A DNA stretch of 54,725 nt from Xylaria sp. FL1777 (GCA_022578965.1 MU400758.1:1-54725); one strand, 5' to 3'. Counted from the stretch's first letter, positions 37,511-50,158 are shown. Made by a program: numbers and translations. The notes: generated from the letters alone by a model not told the origin.

Positions 37511-38802
37511 CTTACTTTATATAGATCTATAAATAGTATATTAGTATATTCTTAAAGTATATAGCAAAATATATATTTATTTACTATTAAAAACAACAAA
37601 AGTAAAACTAAAGCAAAGCTTTTTTATTATAGTTGTTGTTTTAAAAATAACTTTTTTGTAGAAATTACTTTAAACGTATAAAAAATGCTTAATTATATTA
37701 GCTACTAAATAAATTAATATTACTATATATAAAAAAAACTAAACTTGCTAGCTTAAAAAAAGCAAAAATATAAGCTAATATAGTTTATTAGATATAGCAA
37801 AACAAACTAAAAAATATAGTTGCTAAAGTAAATAATGCTAAAATAGCAATAAAAAAAGCCTTGCTAAAATAAGCTTAGTAGTAATTTTAACTAAAAAATA
37901 ATTTAAATTAAAAAGCTAAATATATACAAAACAAAAAAAAAAGTATAGCTAAGTTTTAAGCGTTTTATATATTAAGTTAAAACACTAAAAAAAGCAATTT
38001 ACTACTAAAAAAACGCGTAGTTTTGATTTCCTTTTTATTTTTTGTGTTATATTAAGCGAACTATACTATATGCTGCTTGCTTATAATACTGCAATAAAAA
38101 CATTTTTTTTTTAAATGTAACATGTATATATATATTAGCAAATTTTCTTAAATCTTAAGTACGCTAGTAAATTATAATGCTTTTTTTACTAAGCGGTTAT
38201 TTGTTTAAAGCCTAAAATTAGCCTGTTTTTAAAGTGCAAAACTAGAAAAAAATCCTTAGGTTTTAATAACGTTATAACAGCACAAAAACAAAAAAAAAGC
38301 AACGCATATTTTACTTATTGCGTAGTACTTACTATAATATATAAGTCCAAAGCATAATATAAGCTATAAATAAACTATGTTGCGTTATATTGCTATACTT
38401 ATGTATAAAAGTTGCTTTGCTTTTGTTGTAACGCTTTACTTTAAAACAAAAGCAAAAAAAAGAAAAAAAAAAAAAAAAACAAAAGAAAACTAAAAGAACT
38501 AAAACGCAAAAGCAAGCTAAAAAAGCTACAAAAACAAAAAACCTAGTACGCAAAATAAAACGTACTATAAATAGCTTATTGCTTTATTTTTTTATAATAT
38601 ATGTGCTAAAAAAACAGGATAAACTTTATAAGCTAAAACTTAACAAAAATAAAGTAATTGTTAGCTATACGTTTTCTGCTCTATTTTTTTTTTAGCTAGT
38701 TAGGAATTAAAAAAACATTGCTAAGCCTTGCTTTAAAAAAAAAGCAGCATAAGCTATAATATAAATATTACATTACGCTTTTCGTAAAAATGTAAAACTA
38801 TA
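37511..38802. other. Gene-free stretch of unit 3
   Basis: This is the counterpart of 15961-17252. The minus frame at 38332-38553 is F/C/V-rich over an A-rich tract and not supported as a gene. Confidence 0.55.
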
Positions 38803-38858
38803 AAAAGCTAAATAAGCTTATACAATTTAACGTTAAATTACTTAATTATTTAGCTTTT
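38803..38858. repeat. Hairpin around a 16-bp perfect palindrome (unit 3)
   Basis: This is the counterpart of 17253-17308. The palindrome aatttaacgttaaatt is unchanged at 38824-38839 while flanking bases have transitions. Confidence 0.85.
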
Positions 38859-38901
38859 ATGCTATAAAGATCAAAAAAAAGCAAAACTTTAACCAAAAAA
38901 A

Positions 38902-39131
38902 GAAAAAAAAGCTATAAAAAGAAAAAGCAACCTTACAAAAATCAAAGGAAAAATAAGTAATGTTTTTTTTTTTTTTTGCTTGTATAAGTAGTATAGTATG
39001 TATTATATATTGTATTACTATATTTTACTGTTATTATTGCTTTAGAAAAAAGAAAAAAAAAAAACAAAAAAAAAACAAAAGGAAACAATACTATAAAAAA
39101 TATTAGTTGTAAACCTTTTGTTTTTTTAGCT
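38902..39131. repeat. A-tract/T-tract module (unit 3)
   Basis: This is the counterpart of 17362-17581 and of 1-220, with length differences confined to the A and T runs. Confidence 0.85.
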
Positions 39132-40669
39132 TTATATTAAGTAGCAATCTATTAAACGTATTATTATGCTGTTTTTAAGCAAAAGATTATAGCGTATTTA
39201 AAAAGCTATGCTTATTAAAACTTAGGACTTAAAAAGTAACGCTAAATCTTAAACATTATGTGCTAATAACCTACTTTTTTTTATATATAAAACAACTTTG
39301 CTACGTTTATACTTTTATTACTAATTTTAGCTTTTATTTTATATTTAAAAAACTTAGTTCTTAATAAGCTAGCATATTAAAAGTGCTGCTATATAACCTG
39401 TTAAGCTATTATAATATAGCAGCATTACTACAACTACTATAAGTAAAAAAACCTACAACTTAAAAAGCAGCTAAAGCATAACACTATAATTTTTACGAAC
39501 TTATAGCAAAAAAGTATATAATATTAGCAGTTTTTTATTACTTGCGTAGCAAACTTATAGTTTAAAGTAATGCTAAATATAGTAGCTTTTTTAGCTTTTT
39601 TTTTTAACAAAACTAAAGAACTATTAAAAGTTATGCTACTAAAATTGCTTTATAGCAACTATATAATAAAAACATATTATTAGATCTTTATGTTTGTTTA
39701 AGCTTAGCTAAACTAACCTTAAGCATAAAGGCCTTTTAGTAGCTATGCAACTATAGCTATAAAAGTAAGCAAACTAAACATAATAGCTAACTTAGCAATG
39801 TTGTTATTTTTTATTTATAAGTACTAAAGTTTTTGCTAAACAAAAGCTATAATAATAAAGCTTGCTATAGTATGCTAGTTTTGCTAAAAAAAAGAAAGCT
39901 ACTAATGTTTACTAAAAAGTTAAGCTAACTAAAGCATAACAAGAAAACCTTACAAAAAAAAAAAAACGTTTTATTATTATAGCATATAAGTAGCCTTTTG
40001 TAATAAAAAAGTAAAAGCTACTATAAATTGCGCTAATTTTATTAAAGCTATAATTTATACCTTTGTTTAGCAGCAAAAAACGTAAAGCTACTAAGCAGTT
40101 ATAGTAAAACAAAAAAGCATAATAAAAAAGTACAAAAAGTAGCACTAATTCTTTTATTAGCTATTAATGCTTTTTAAAGCTTGCTTTTTATGTTTTAACA
40201 GCATTTAGGCTTATTTTTCTTAATAAAAGCATAATAACAGCTGCTGCTTATAAAAAAAAGCACACTAAAACTAAAGAAATAAAGTAGCAGCGCTAATTAG
40301 CTAGTGTTATGTTTTTTAAGCAAAAGCTATAGTTTTACTTAAGTTGCTTTAACTATAAATTGCTTTAAAACTTTTATAACTAGTAAAAGTAGTATAAGCA
40401 GTAGCAATAATTCTAAAAAACGCAAACTTTAAAAAATTATAACTATAAAAGCATATTAGTTTATAAAATTGCTAAGTTAGCTATAAAACCAAATAATCCT
40501 TAGTTTTAGCAAGCTTTTAAAAAAACGTTAAGTATTTTAATGCATAATGTTCTAAGATTTATAAATCCTAAAGCAATAGATTTATTGCTAGTAAAACTAA
40601 AAAAAAAAGTTAAATAAGCAAAAAAAAAAACAAATTAGCTAGTATAGCTGTTTTATTGCGTATGCTTAG
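39132..40669. other. Gene-free stretch of unit 3
   Basis: This is the counterpart of 17582-19129, including the 77-codon minus frame 39912-40145. No gene is supported. Confidence 0.5.
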
Positions 40670-40790
40670 AAGAAAGGAAATTATAAGAAGGAAAAAAAAA
40701 ATAACCAAAAAAAAACAAAAGAAAAAAAAACAAAAGAAAAAAAAAAAAAAAAAAAAAATAAAAAAAAAAAAAAAAATAATTAAAATTATA
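40670..40790. repeat. A/G-rich low-complexity tract (unit 3)
   Basis: This is the counterpart of 19130-19225 and is length-variable. Confidence 0.75.
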
Positions 40791-41846
40791 AAAAATTATA
40801 AAAAATAGAAAAAAAAGTAATATATTTAAAACAACTAAAAATAAAAAAAATAACCTAAAAGTTAAAAAAAATAAGTAATATATATAGCTTAAAAAGTATA
40901 AAATGTACTATGTTTATTTATTTTAACAATAATTAAGCTTAATTAAATAAAATAGTTTATTATTATTTAAAAAATAGCCGTTTATTATTATCTAAAAAAC
41001 AACTGTTTTTTTTATATTTAAAACAAAACAGTAGTTTTTTATAAAATATTATAAAACTACAATATATAGCATTGTTTATTTAGCATAAAAACATAAGTTT
41101 TTTTATTTATATATTTATTATGCTTAGCGCTACTTAATGCTTAAAGCTACTATTTTTTTTAAGTATAGTATTTAAAGCACGCATGTTATTTTTTTTTTTT
41201 AGCAGCATTTTATATAAATAGCAAGTTTATGTTTGCTTGCTTTATAGCTACATTTTATTAGGCAATATTCTATTTTTATCTATATTCAAAACAAAAAAAA
41301 AAAAGCTGTTTATTGTTTTAGCTAAAAAGCTTTTATAATATTAAAAACTATATATATTGTTTAGTAATATAGTTTAGTAATATAGTTTAGTAAATAAAAA
41401 GAAAGAAGTAGTAATAAAAATAAAAGTAAAAAAAATGTAAAATTTATATAACTTAGAAAACTTAACTTTTCTTTTTTTTTACCTGTATGTAAAAAAAAAA
41501 AAAACATACATAAAAAACAAAACGTTTTTGCTATAAATTAGTTTTTTTTGTTTTTTTGTTATTTTATAGCTTTAAATCCTGATTTTTCTATTATAGCGTT
41601 ATAATGCGTTGCAAATTTTTAGCATGTTTTGTTTTGTTCTTTTTTTTTTAAGCAATACTATAAAGAAAAATGCATAAAGCTATAATAAATTAGCTGCGCT
41701 ATTATAATATACGCAAAAAAATAGTAAAATATATTTACATTACATTATAATAAAGCAAAGAAGTTTTTGCAAACATAGCAAATCAAAAAAAAAGCAGCTT
41801 TAGCTTTTTTTTTTCAAGAAAACAATATAACTTTATAGCTTTAAAA

Positions 41847-41990
41847 GCTTACTGCATACCTAAGAACTTATAAAGTTTTTTTTTTTTATTGCTATTTTTA
41901 TGTTTGTTTTTATTTATGCAAAAAGCTTACTATACGCTTAAAAACTTATAAAGTTTTTCTTTTTTGTTTTATTACGCTTTTTATACATCT
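41847..41990. repeat. 78-bp direct duplication (unit 3)
   Basis: This is the counterpart of 20295-20440 with identical 78-base spacing. Confidence 0.8.
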
Positions 41991-42699
41991 TGCAATATAA
42001 GCTTAATATTTTTATAACTATTTGTTTGATTTAATTTTATATAGTATAAAGTTATATAGTATAAATAACATTACAGTTTTTAAAACAGCAGTAAAAGTAT
42101 AACGCTTTTTATATTATATTATATAGTTAAGCTTGCTATAAGAAATAAAAAGTTAATATATTTTGCTTTTAGCTAAACTTTTTTAGCAAAAGTTTTAACT
42201 ATATTAGTAATAAACTTAGTACTACATAGTTTACTAAACTTTTAGCATAAGTAGCTAACATATAGCTTACAAAGTAAACTGCTTTTTTTGCTATGTTTTA
42301 GCAAAAGCTAAACTTTTAAGTACTTTTGTTAGTTAAAAGCATGCAAAAAAAAAACAACTACGTACTTTTTAAAAGCACTTTATGCTAAATGTATAACTAT
42401 TGTTTTATAAGCAAAAAGCAAATTTATAAATATTAGTTATAAAAAGTTCTTTTATAAAGTTTATAATAGCTTGTTTTTATAAAACATAGATTTAATATGC
42501 TATGTAAATTTATATGCTATAACGTAGCAGCTTTTTAGCATTATTAAAGTATTCAAAAAGCTAATAAAAGCAGTAAGTATTAACTAAAACTTTAATGCAG
42601 TTAGTAAATTAGCAAGCTATAAAAGCAGCTATAAAATATAAATCAAGCAAGTTCTTATTTTAAAAAAAGTTAGTATATAGTAAAAAAAGCAACTAAAAA

Positions 42700-42910
42700 A
42701 AAAAATAAAGCGCTAATAAAAAAAAAAAAATCTGTAGCAGCAAAATGCAAAGCAAAAAAAAGAAAAAAAAAAAAAGAAAAAAAGAAAATAAAAAAAAAAG
42801 AGCTAAAAAAAATAAAAAGGAAAAAAAAAGAAAAAAACAAAGCTAAAAAAAAAAAAGGAAAGAAGTTTATACTAAAAAAAAACGTAGCTTTAGAAAAAAA
42901 CGTAGCTTTA
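42700..42910. repeat. A/G-rich low-complexity tract (unit 3)
   Basis: This is the counterpart of 21160-21345. Confidence 0.75.
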
Positions 42911-43029
42911 AAAGGTTTTCTTATGCTTAATGCTCGGCTAAATTATCTAATATATTATTGCTTAGCAAAACTACTACAAACGTTGCTTTTTAGCTAAATA
43001 ACGTTTATAACGTAAAAAAAATAAATGCT

Positions 43030-43372
43030 TATTATTGCTATAGCACGTAATAAAACAAGCATACTAGTATTATTGCTAATAAATTATAGCTTATTAAAAC
43101 ATAAGCATAATAAAATAAGCATATTAATATTATTGCTAATAAACTATAGCTTACTAAAACATAAGCGTAATAAAATAAGCGTACTAATACTATTGCTAAT
43201 AAACTATGGCTTACTAAAACACAAAAGTAATAAAACAAGTATACTAAGCTTATTGCTAATAAACCATAGCTTATAAAAACATAAAAGTAATAAAACAAGC
43301 ATACTAATAACATTACTAATAAACCATAGCTTACTAAAACATAAAAGTAATAAAACAAGCGTACTAAGCTTA
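43030..43372. repeat. 60-bp tandem array, about 5.5 units (unit 3)
   Basis: Anchors lie at 43051, 43111, 43171, 43231, 43291 and 43351. It has one unit more than unit 2, and both strands show repeat-driven open frames (83 codons + and 106 codons -). The later units switch from ataagcg to caaaagt type words. Confidence 0.93.
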
Positions 43373-44313
43373 ACTATGTTATATATTAAGTATATATATA
43401 AGTGTTAAAATAAAACCTAAAAAGGTTTTTTTAAACTAATTATAAAGCAAAACAGCGCTTATTACGCAAAAAAAGCGCATATACTTTATACTTTGTACTG
43501 CAATAAAAACTTGCATGCTTTATTGCATTAAAAGTAATATTTATTACTGCAAACTAATAAATATACTTAGAACTAATAGCAAGATATAAAAAGGTTATTG
43601 CTAAGCTAAAACATATATTTATTAATACGCTTTAAAATACTATATAAGCAAATTAGCTAAAAAAACTAAGCTTACTACATTTTTTTTTTTGCTTTAGTAA
43701 TATAATAATAACATGCATTACTACTTGTAAAAAAATCTAGGTTTAAGTTTTAGCTAAAGTACTATATAAGCAATATGTTTATAGTAATAAATATATGCTT
43801 ATTTAATTTTTTTTTTTAAGCTAACACTACGTGTTGCTTTTTTTTATACAATATATAGCGCTATTAATACTACTTTTTTATATTTTTTTTTTTGCTAACG
43901 TTCTACTAAAAAGCGTTTTTTTTAAAAAAGCATTAAATATATAAAACATATAAAGCGTTTTTGCTATATACTTTTTGCTTTTTATTCGTTTTAAACATAA
44001 ATTAATTCTTAAAGAACTTTTGTTTTAAGCAAGCGCTATTTTTTTATATATTTATTATAACTATTGTTTATATTTGTATACCTGCTTACTTTAACCTAGG
44101 TTTTTTTACGTAAAAACGCTATTAAGCTGCTTTATAAATAACTTGCTTTTTTTTTCTTTTTTTTTAACTTTTCTTGCTTTTTAAAAAGTACGCTTGCTAA
44201 AGCTAAAATTTTATATTATTTATATATGTTTTTTCTTTTTACTTGCAATTTTTTTAGCTTTTTTTATTATTTCTTTAAAGCAAGTTTTGCTTATAAAACT
44301 TAACTAGCTTATT
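43373..44313. other. Gene-free stretch of unit 3
   Basis: This is the counterpart of 21761-22701. No gene is seen. Confidence 0.5.
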
Positions 44314-44547
44314 ATGCCTTTTCTTTTTACTGCAGCTTTTTCGAGCAAAATTTTAAATAGCTTTATAAGTTTTTACTTTTTTGCTTTTTTTATGTGTTAT
44401 AATATGTATACTAAGCTTATTACTTATAAAAAAAGCGTAAAAAATATAAAAGCTGTAATTTTTTTACGCTTTAATAATATAATACTATTAAACAATACAC
44501 TTGTTTTTTGCAAGTTTAATTCCATAAAAAATAGCTACTTATTATAA
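44314..44547 (+). pseudogene. 77-codon open frame, same length in both units (unit 3 copy)
   Basis: This is the counterpart of 22702-22935 at offset 21612. It keeps the same start, length and stop position, with replacements such as V/I, A/V, A/T and C/R typical of C/T and G/A changes. Confidence 0.2.
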
Positions 44548-45859
44548 GCATTATAAATGCGTAGCATAAAAAACTAGCTTAATATAGCAATCAAACAATA
44601 GCTATATAGCGCTTTTAATTTTAAGCAACAAAAATAACAATTTTATAGCTTTACGTATAGCTTTTAGCTTTTAAACAAAAAATTTTGTAAAAACTCTTTG
44701 CTTTTCTTTTTTTTGTGCTAAACTATTTATAGCTTTATTAAAAAATGCAGCTTGCTATTTGTTTTATAATTTAAAAAAATAAAACTACTATAACAAGTTT
44801 ATAAAATATTTAAAATAAAAAAACGTATGTTTATATAATAATAATAATTATAATTTATATATTAACTTTTTTTAAAGCATAAAAGTTTAGCAGCTAACAA
44901 TTAGCAATAAAAGCATTAAAAACAAGCATAACTTTTATATAGTGTTATAAAGCTGCAAAAAGTACTAAGTTTGCATAAAGATCTTAAAACAGCACAAAAA
45001 CAAAGTACTTATGTAATTTTTAAAAAAGTTAAGCATTTACTTTAACTTAACGTTTGTAGTTTTAAAAGAAGCACTATTTTTGTTTTGCTATTTTATAAGC
45101 TTATTTATTACTGCTACTAAAAGCGTAGTTTTTTTTAGTAACTAAAAGCTAAAAAAAAGCTATAGCAAGCTTTAAAAACCCAAAATAAAATAATACACTA
45201 AAAATAAAAGTACTACAAAAAAAAGCAATATTAAAATAAAAAACTTACTAGTACTTATACATAAAATAACAACTTTATTAATAAAAAACTAGCTTGCTAT
45301 TAAAACAAAAATTAAGTTGCTTTTAGCTATATATTATATAAAGCATAAATATATACTAGCACTTTTTATAAGTTAAATATAAAAAAATTTATTTATGCTA
45401 TTATACTAACTATATTGCTTTGTTTTTTATTTTTGTTGCTATATAATATAAAAACGCTATAGTTTTACTACTAAGCAAAACTTAATTTATTATATATAAA
45501 CTTAAGCATATACTATAATTTATACTTAAACTTTTTTATATAAACTTTTAAATATATATATGCTTAGCTATAAAAACCTTTTTATATAAAGCTAGCTATA
45601 AAACCTTTTTTATAAAAAGCAAAAAGAAATAATTATTTTTTTTAGCATACTATAATTTATAAGTACTTGCATTATGCAAATAGTTGCAATACTAAAATAT
45701 ATACATTACTTTTTTAAATATTTTATGTGCTAACATAAGTACATTAAGCATAATATACTAAGTGTATTTTTATTTATTAGAATTTTTTTTCTTTGAAGTA
45801 TTTTTATTTGCTTAACAAGTTTATGCATTATGTTTAGTGCTTTTATAAATGTTATACTA
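44548..45859. other. Right end of unit 2/3 homology in unit 3, gene-free
   Basis: This is the counterpart of 22936-24247. Homology ends at 45859 and the sequence continues into the single-copy distal part without any visible target-site or terminal-repeat signature. Confidence 0.5.
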
Positions 45860-48378
45860 TTTTTAACTTATTTACGTTTTTTTTGCTAAATTACTTCTTT
45901 TTTTTTCTTTTTTACATTTTACTACTTATTTTTTTTTTGTTTTTAGTATTTTTTAACTATTTAGTACTATACGCAGTTTTTTATACAGTAGTTATTTTTG
46001 TTTTATTTTGTTATACTTGCTACTTTTATAGTTGTTTTTTTAAAGCATTTTTACGTATTAGCGCAAAATAGCTAACTAATATATAACTTTTTATGCTTTT
46101 TTTATTATAAAGTTTATTAAGTTTAACATAACTATTCTTAAGCTTTTAAAATACGTTTGCATTTTATTTTTTTTTAAACTTAATTGCTTTTTTACTTTAA
46201 GTAAAATAGTCCGTATTTTTACTATTAAAACTAAAAATAACTTTTTAAAATTAACTAATAGTATTTTTGCTATTTTTTAAACTTTTTTTGCAAATAAAAC
46301 TTTTTTTACATAAAAAAGCACAAGCTTAGTTGCTTTAAAGCTAAATTAAATATTGTTTTTTGTAAAAACGTATTAAAACATATTTAAAAACGCAGCTAAA
46401 AAATCTGCTTTATTTATATAAGTTAAATGCTGCTACATAAACTGTTTTATATATTGCTTATAATACTATTAAAAAACACAAAAAAAAACTAAATTAAAAA
46501 GCTAAAGCTTATAAAACAAATAAGCTAACATTTAAAAAAAAAATATATTGTTAGCGTAGCAATATTTCTTAAATTTTGTTATATAGTAGTTTTTTTAAAC
46601 ATTTAAAATTAAAAAGCATTTAGCTTTTTTAGTATAGCTTTTTATATAAGCATTAAAGTATTAAATCTAGCTTTTAGCTATTTTAAGCATATTATAGCTA
46701 TTTTTAAACAAAGCAATAATTTAATTAGCTAGTAGTTTTTTGTTATAATATTACAATACTAAATATACTTTGCTTAAAAAAATAAAATATAGTAGTATTG
46801 TTTAACTTTAAAAGTTAATAGCTTAATTTATTATTACTTATATTTTGTTTTTTAGCTTTGCTTACTTAAAATATTTATGTTTTTTAGCGTTAATTATTAC
46901 TATTAAACTAATACTTTTATGTATTTAAAACTTTATTTTGCTAAAGTTATAAATATTTTCCGTTTATATGCTATATTTTATAATAGTATAGCTAACTTAC
47001 GTAAACTATTTTTAATAAGTTTTAAAATTTTTATTGCAAGCTAGCTACTTATATTAATATTAATACTTGCATGTTTAAAAAGCTAATAATTAGGTTTTAA
47101 GGTTTAAAGCTACATTATTGCTAGCTAAAAATGCATTATAGTTATATAAAAAAAAATTAGCAATATATTTTCTATAAGCAAGCTAAAAAAAAAACGCTTA
47201 TGTAAGTTAATTAATGCTATGTTATACTATTGTTTTATTTTTAGCTATTGTTTTAATTTAGCATAACTATTAGCTTTTTAGCTTTTAGTTTTTTGTTAAA
47301 ACGTTATATAAAAATACTTATTAGCGCAAAAAACGTATAAAAATCTATTTTTTTGCTTAAGGAGCTAATTTGCGATTTGCTTGTATTTTTGTAGTAAAAA
47401 ATAATACTAAAGAAAAAAAACATAAAAAAAAAAGATAAAAATTCTTAAAACTAAAATTTAAATACTCGAATAATGCTATTTAAAATTTAAAACGTTTTTT
47501 AGTTACTTTTTTATTGTTTTTAAAAAAAAAATATAATTTAAACAAAGAACAAAAAAAAAAAAACTACATATATACATACAAAACTAAAAGCTTTATAAAG
47601 CAAATAAAGCACTTAGCAAATGCTAGAAAAATAAAAAAAGGCGCTTATAAAATAAAAAAAGTCTTATTATAAAAAATGCAATAAATTTAATAGCTTAAAA
47701 AGATATAAAAAAGCTAATATAGTTATAAACATTAAAAAAACGTAATAGTAGTAAATTAAGTTTGCTACGCTAGTAACAATATAAACAATATAGCAAAACT
47801 AGCTATAATGCAAAAACTTATAATAAAAATATAAAAACAAGTAATAAATTAAAATCTAATTAATTTTTAATAATAAATGCTTTAGTTATAAAGTTATTAA
47901 TAATTAAACCTAATAAAATAGTAAAAAGTGCATTGCTTGCTTATAAACTATATTAAATATTAAAAGTTACTATAAGCATATAAAAAATTGCTAAAAATAT
48001 ATAACGCTTATAGCTATATAATAAATAACTTTATAACTATTAGTTGTAATATAATTTTAAACTAGCTATTTAAACCAAAATTAAGTGCTTTATTTAAAAA
48101 CACTAATAGCTTAGTTATAAAACTAATAGTTACTACGTTATTTATGCTATATGCTTATATGCTTTAAAGAATTTATATAGTAGCATATATATAAATATTT
48201 TTGCAACTGTTAGCCTTATAAAAAAGCCGTTAGTATTTTTAAATAGCTTTTTTCATTTAAAACTAAACAATATATTTTCTGTTAAAATATAACAAGTAAT
48301 TACAAAGTTATTTATTATATAGCTATAAACGTTATATATTTATAATAGCAATTTTTTATATATTTATATTAATTTTTT

Positions 48379-48421
48379 ATATGTTTGTATTAATTTCTTA
48401 AAGAAATTATTACAAACATAT
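48379..48421. repeat. Near-perfect 21-bp-arm palindrome
   Basis: The left arm (48379-48399, atatgtttgtattaatttct plus t) pairs with the right arm (48401-48421) across a 1-base centre with a single mismatch. It would extrude as a tight cruciform or form an RNA stem-loop. It lies in gene-free DNA, so a terminator role cannot be argued. Confidence 0.8.
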
Positions 48422-49282
48422 AACGCTTTTATTAGCTTTATTTTAAAAAAGTAATGTATACTGTATTTTTTTATTTACTTAATATTATTTATTTTTTATT
48501 TCTTTTTATACATTTTATTAATTTAATTTTATTTATATACTTTACTTTATTAATACTAAAAACATATTTATTATATACTTTAATTTTATAATTTTAATTA
48601 ACTTTTATATTATACGATGTTTTTTTAAGCTTTTAAGCTTTAGTTGTTTTATAAGCGCGCTTTTATTTTAAATAATTTATTTTATTGTTAAAAAAAACAA
48701 CGCACGTTTTGTTATTTTTTTTTTTGTTTACTTTTACTACGTAACAAACTATTTGCTGCTTTTATAACTACTTTAACTTATTAATTCTTTATATTTAGTT
48801 ATAGTAGCAATAATGTTTTTTTATTTTATAGCCTTAGTAATAATAATGCTTATTTTTACTTTTTTAGCATTATTTTGCACTTATATAACTATTAAAAGCT
48901 TAACAAGCTAATATAAAAAAACTGTACTAATTATAAGATTTTCTTTAGTAATATTTTTTTTAACTTATTAAAGCTTTAACGTATATAAATACTTATGCTT
49001 AGCTTAAAAACTAGTTTTACTTTTGTTTTTTTAATATTTTAGTTTGCTAAACTGTTTTGTACTGCTAGCTTACTAATTACTACTTAGAAAAAATTTAAAT
49101 TAGCTTTAAAGTTAGTTTATAAAATTATAAAAAAAAGTTAATAGCTTTTTATAGATTTAGTTTGTTTATATAAACGCATACATTAATAAAAACATAAATA
49201 AAAGTAGTTATTATTAAATTTAAATAGCTATAACTTTTTTTTTTTATATTTACTGCTTTAAAGTTTACTAGCAAAGTTATTT

Positions 49283-49543
49283 GTGCTAAGTTTAATTAAA
49301 AGCGCTTTATTTATAATAACGTTGCTTAAACAAACTTCTTTTATGCTAGCTTTGCTATTTAAAGCAAGCATTTTGTTAGTTAGCTATTATTTATTGTTTT
49401 TAGTTTTAAAAACTATTTTTAACTTACTTGTTTTAAGCAACTTATTTTTTATAGCTAACGTGCTTTTTAATTACGTTAATTTATTTGCAAAAAATAATAG
49501 GTTTAGTATTACTAAAAACTACTTATACTTATTTAAAGAATAA
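49283..49543 (+). pseudogene. Unrecognised 86-codon open frame in the single-copy distal region
   Basis: This is the longest + strand frame of the window that is not built from a repeat. The predicted product is hydrophobic in its first two thirds (many L, I, F) and ends in a more ordinary mixed segment with N, K, Y and R (around residues 60-86). It has no family motif I recognise, no evident intron and no neighbour with a known role. Hydrophobicity is expected from any T-rich frame here, so it may be chance. It could also be a surviving exon or a decayed fragment. Confidence 0.15.
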
Positions 49544-49909
49544 CTAATTTAATTTTTTATTTAATATAACCGATTTAAATAAGTTAAAAAAAGCAAAAGC
49601 AAGAAACTTTAGCAGTAAAAGTCTTAAAAAACTAGCTATAAATAAGTAATTATTACTAAAGCTATAAATAAAAGTTAATAGTTATTATAATTATACAAAA
49701 ATATAAAACATTACTAATATAATTATAGCTTAAATTTAAACCTTTTTGCTTACTTTTTTTATTGCAAGCTTATAAACTTAATAAAAGCAACTATTAAATT
49801 AACTAGCTGCTAAGTTAGTATTTAAGCTTAAAATATCTAAAATATAGTAAAACAGCAATATAAAAAGTTTATTTTTATTTAAAATAATATTTAAATTTTT
49901 AATACTTAA

Positions 49910-50158
49910 TTATAACTTTACAAGTTTAAGTTTTAACATTAAATAATTAAAATTGCTAAAATTAACATAATAACTTTTATTTATTAAACAAGTAGCACTT
50001 TGTTTGTAAAGTGCAAATATAACAGAAAACGTAAAAACTAGCAATGCTATAGTAATATAACAACATTTTAACAGAAAACGCAAAGCTAATAAACTTGCTA
50101 ATTTAAAAAAAATTATAAACAAGCTTATAAAACTAATATTATAACTATTAGCAAACAA
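49910..50158 (-). pseudogene. Unrecognised 82-codon minus-strand open frame
   Basis: The frame contains more C, S, N and K than most frames in the window. Examples are a C-C pair near residues 31-32 and a mixed C-terminal third with K, S and N residues. No family is recognised. It lies 370 bases from the 86-codon + frame ending at 49543, in convergent orientation. It may be a decayed exon or chance, and I see no promoter or splice evidence. Confidence 0.15.

Larger units (their letters stand above)
24248..45859. repeat. Giant subtelomeric unit 3 (part shared with unit 2)
   Basis: This is about 21.6 kb collinear with 2744-24247, in direct orientation. The pairwise offset runs from 21504 at the left end to 21612 at the right, and every shift I checked is a whole-repeat gain or loss or an A-tract change. 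Substitutions are nearly all C/T or G/A. Unit 3 keeps more C and G than unit 2, so it has been mutated less or more recently. Its left end is shared with units 1 and 2, and its homology ends at ttatacta (45852-45859). No intact gene is visible. Confidence 0.95.

Noticed and set aside
43038..43358. Longest open frame in the window (106 codons, minus), a possible membrane-repeat protein
   Set aside because: It is the 60-bp tandem array read in a frame without stops; the opposite strand is also open across the same array.
2744..45859. Subtelomeric RecQ-type helicase gene, common at fungal chromosome ends
   Set aside because: No Walker A, DEAH or helicase C-terminal motif could be read on either strand, even allowing for C-to-T changes.
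2744..45859. Centromere, suggested by AT-richness and tandem arrays
   Set aside because: The region lies within 55 kb of a telomere, and its units are long dispersed-type duplications rather than a homogeneous satellite.
45883..46071. 62-codon + frame at the start of the single-copy region
   Set aside because: The product is almost only F, L, Y and V, as expected of T-rich DNA, with no motif or conserved partner.
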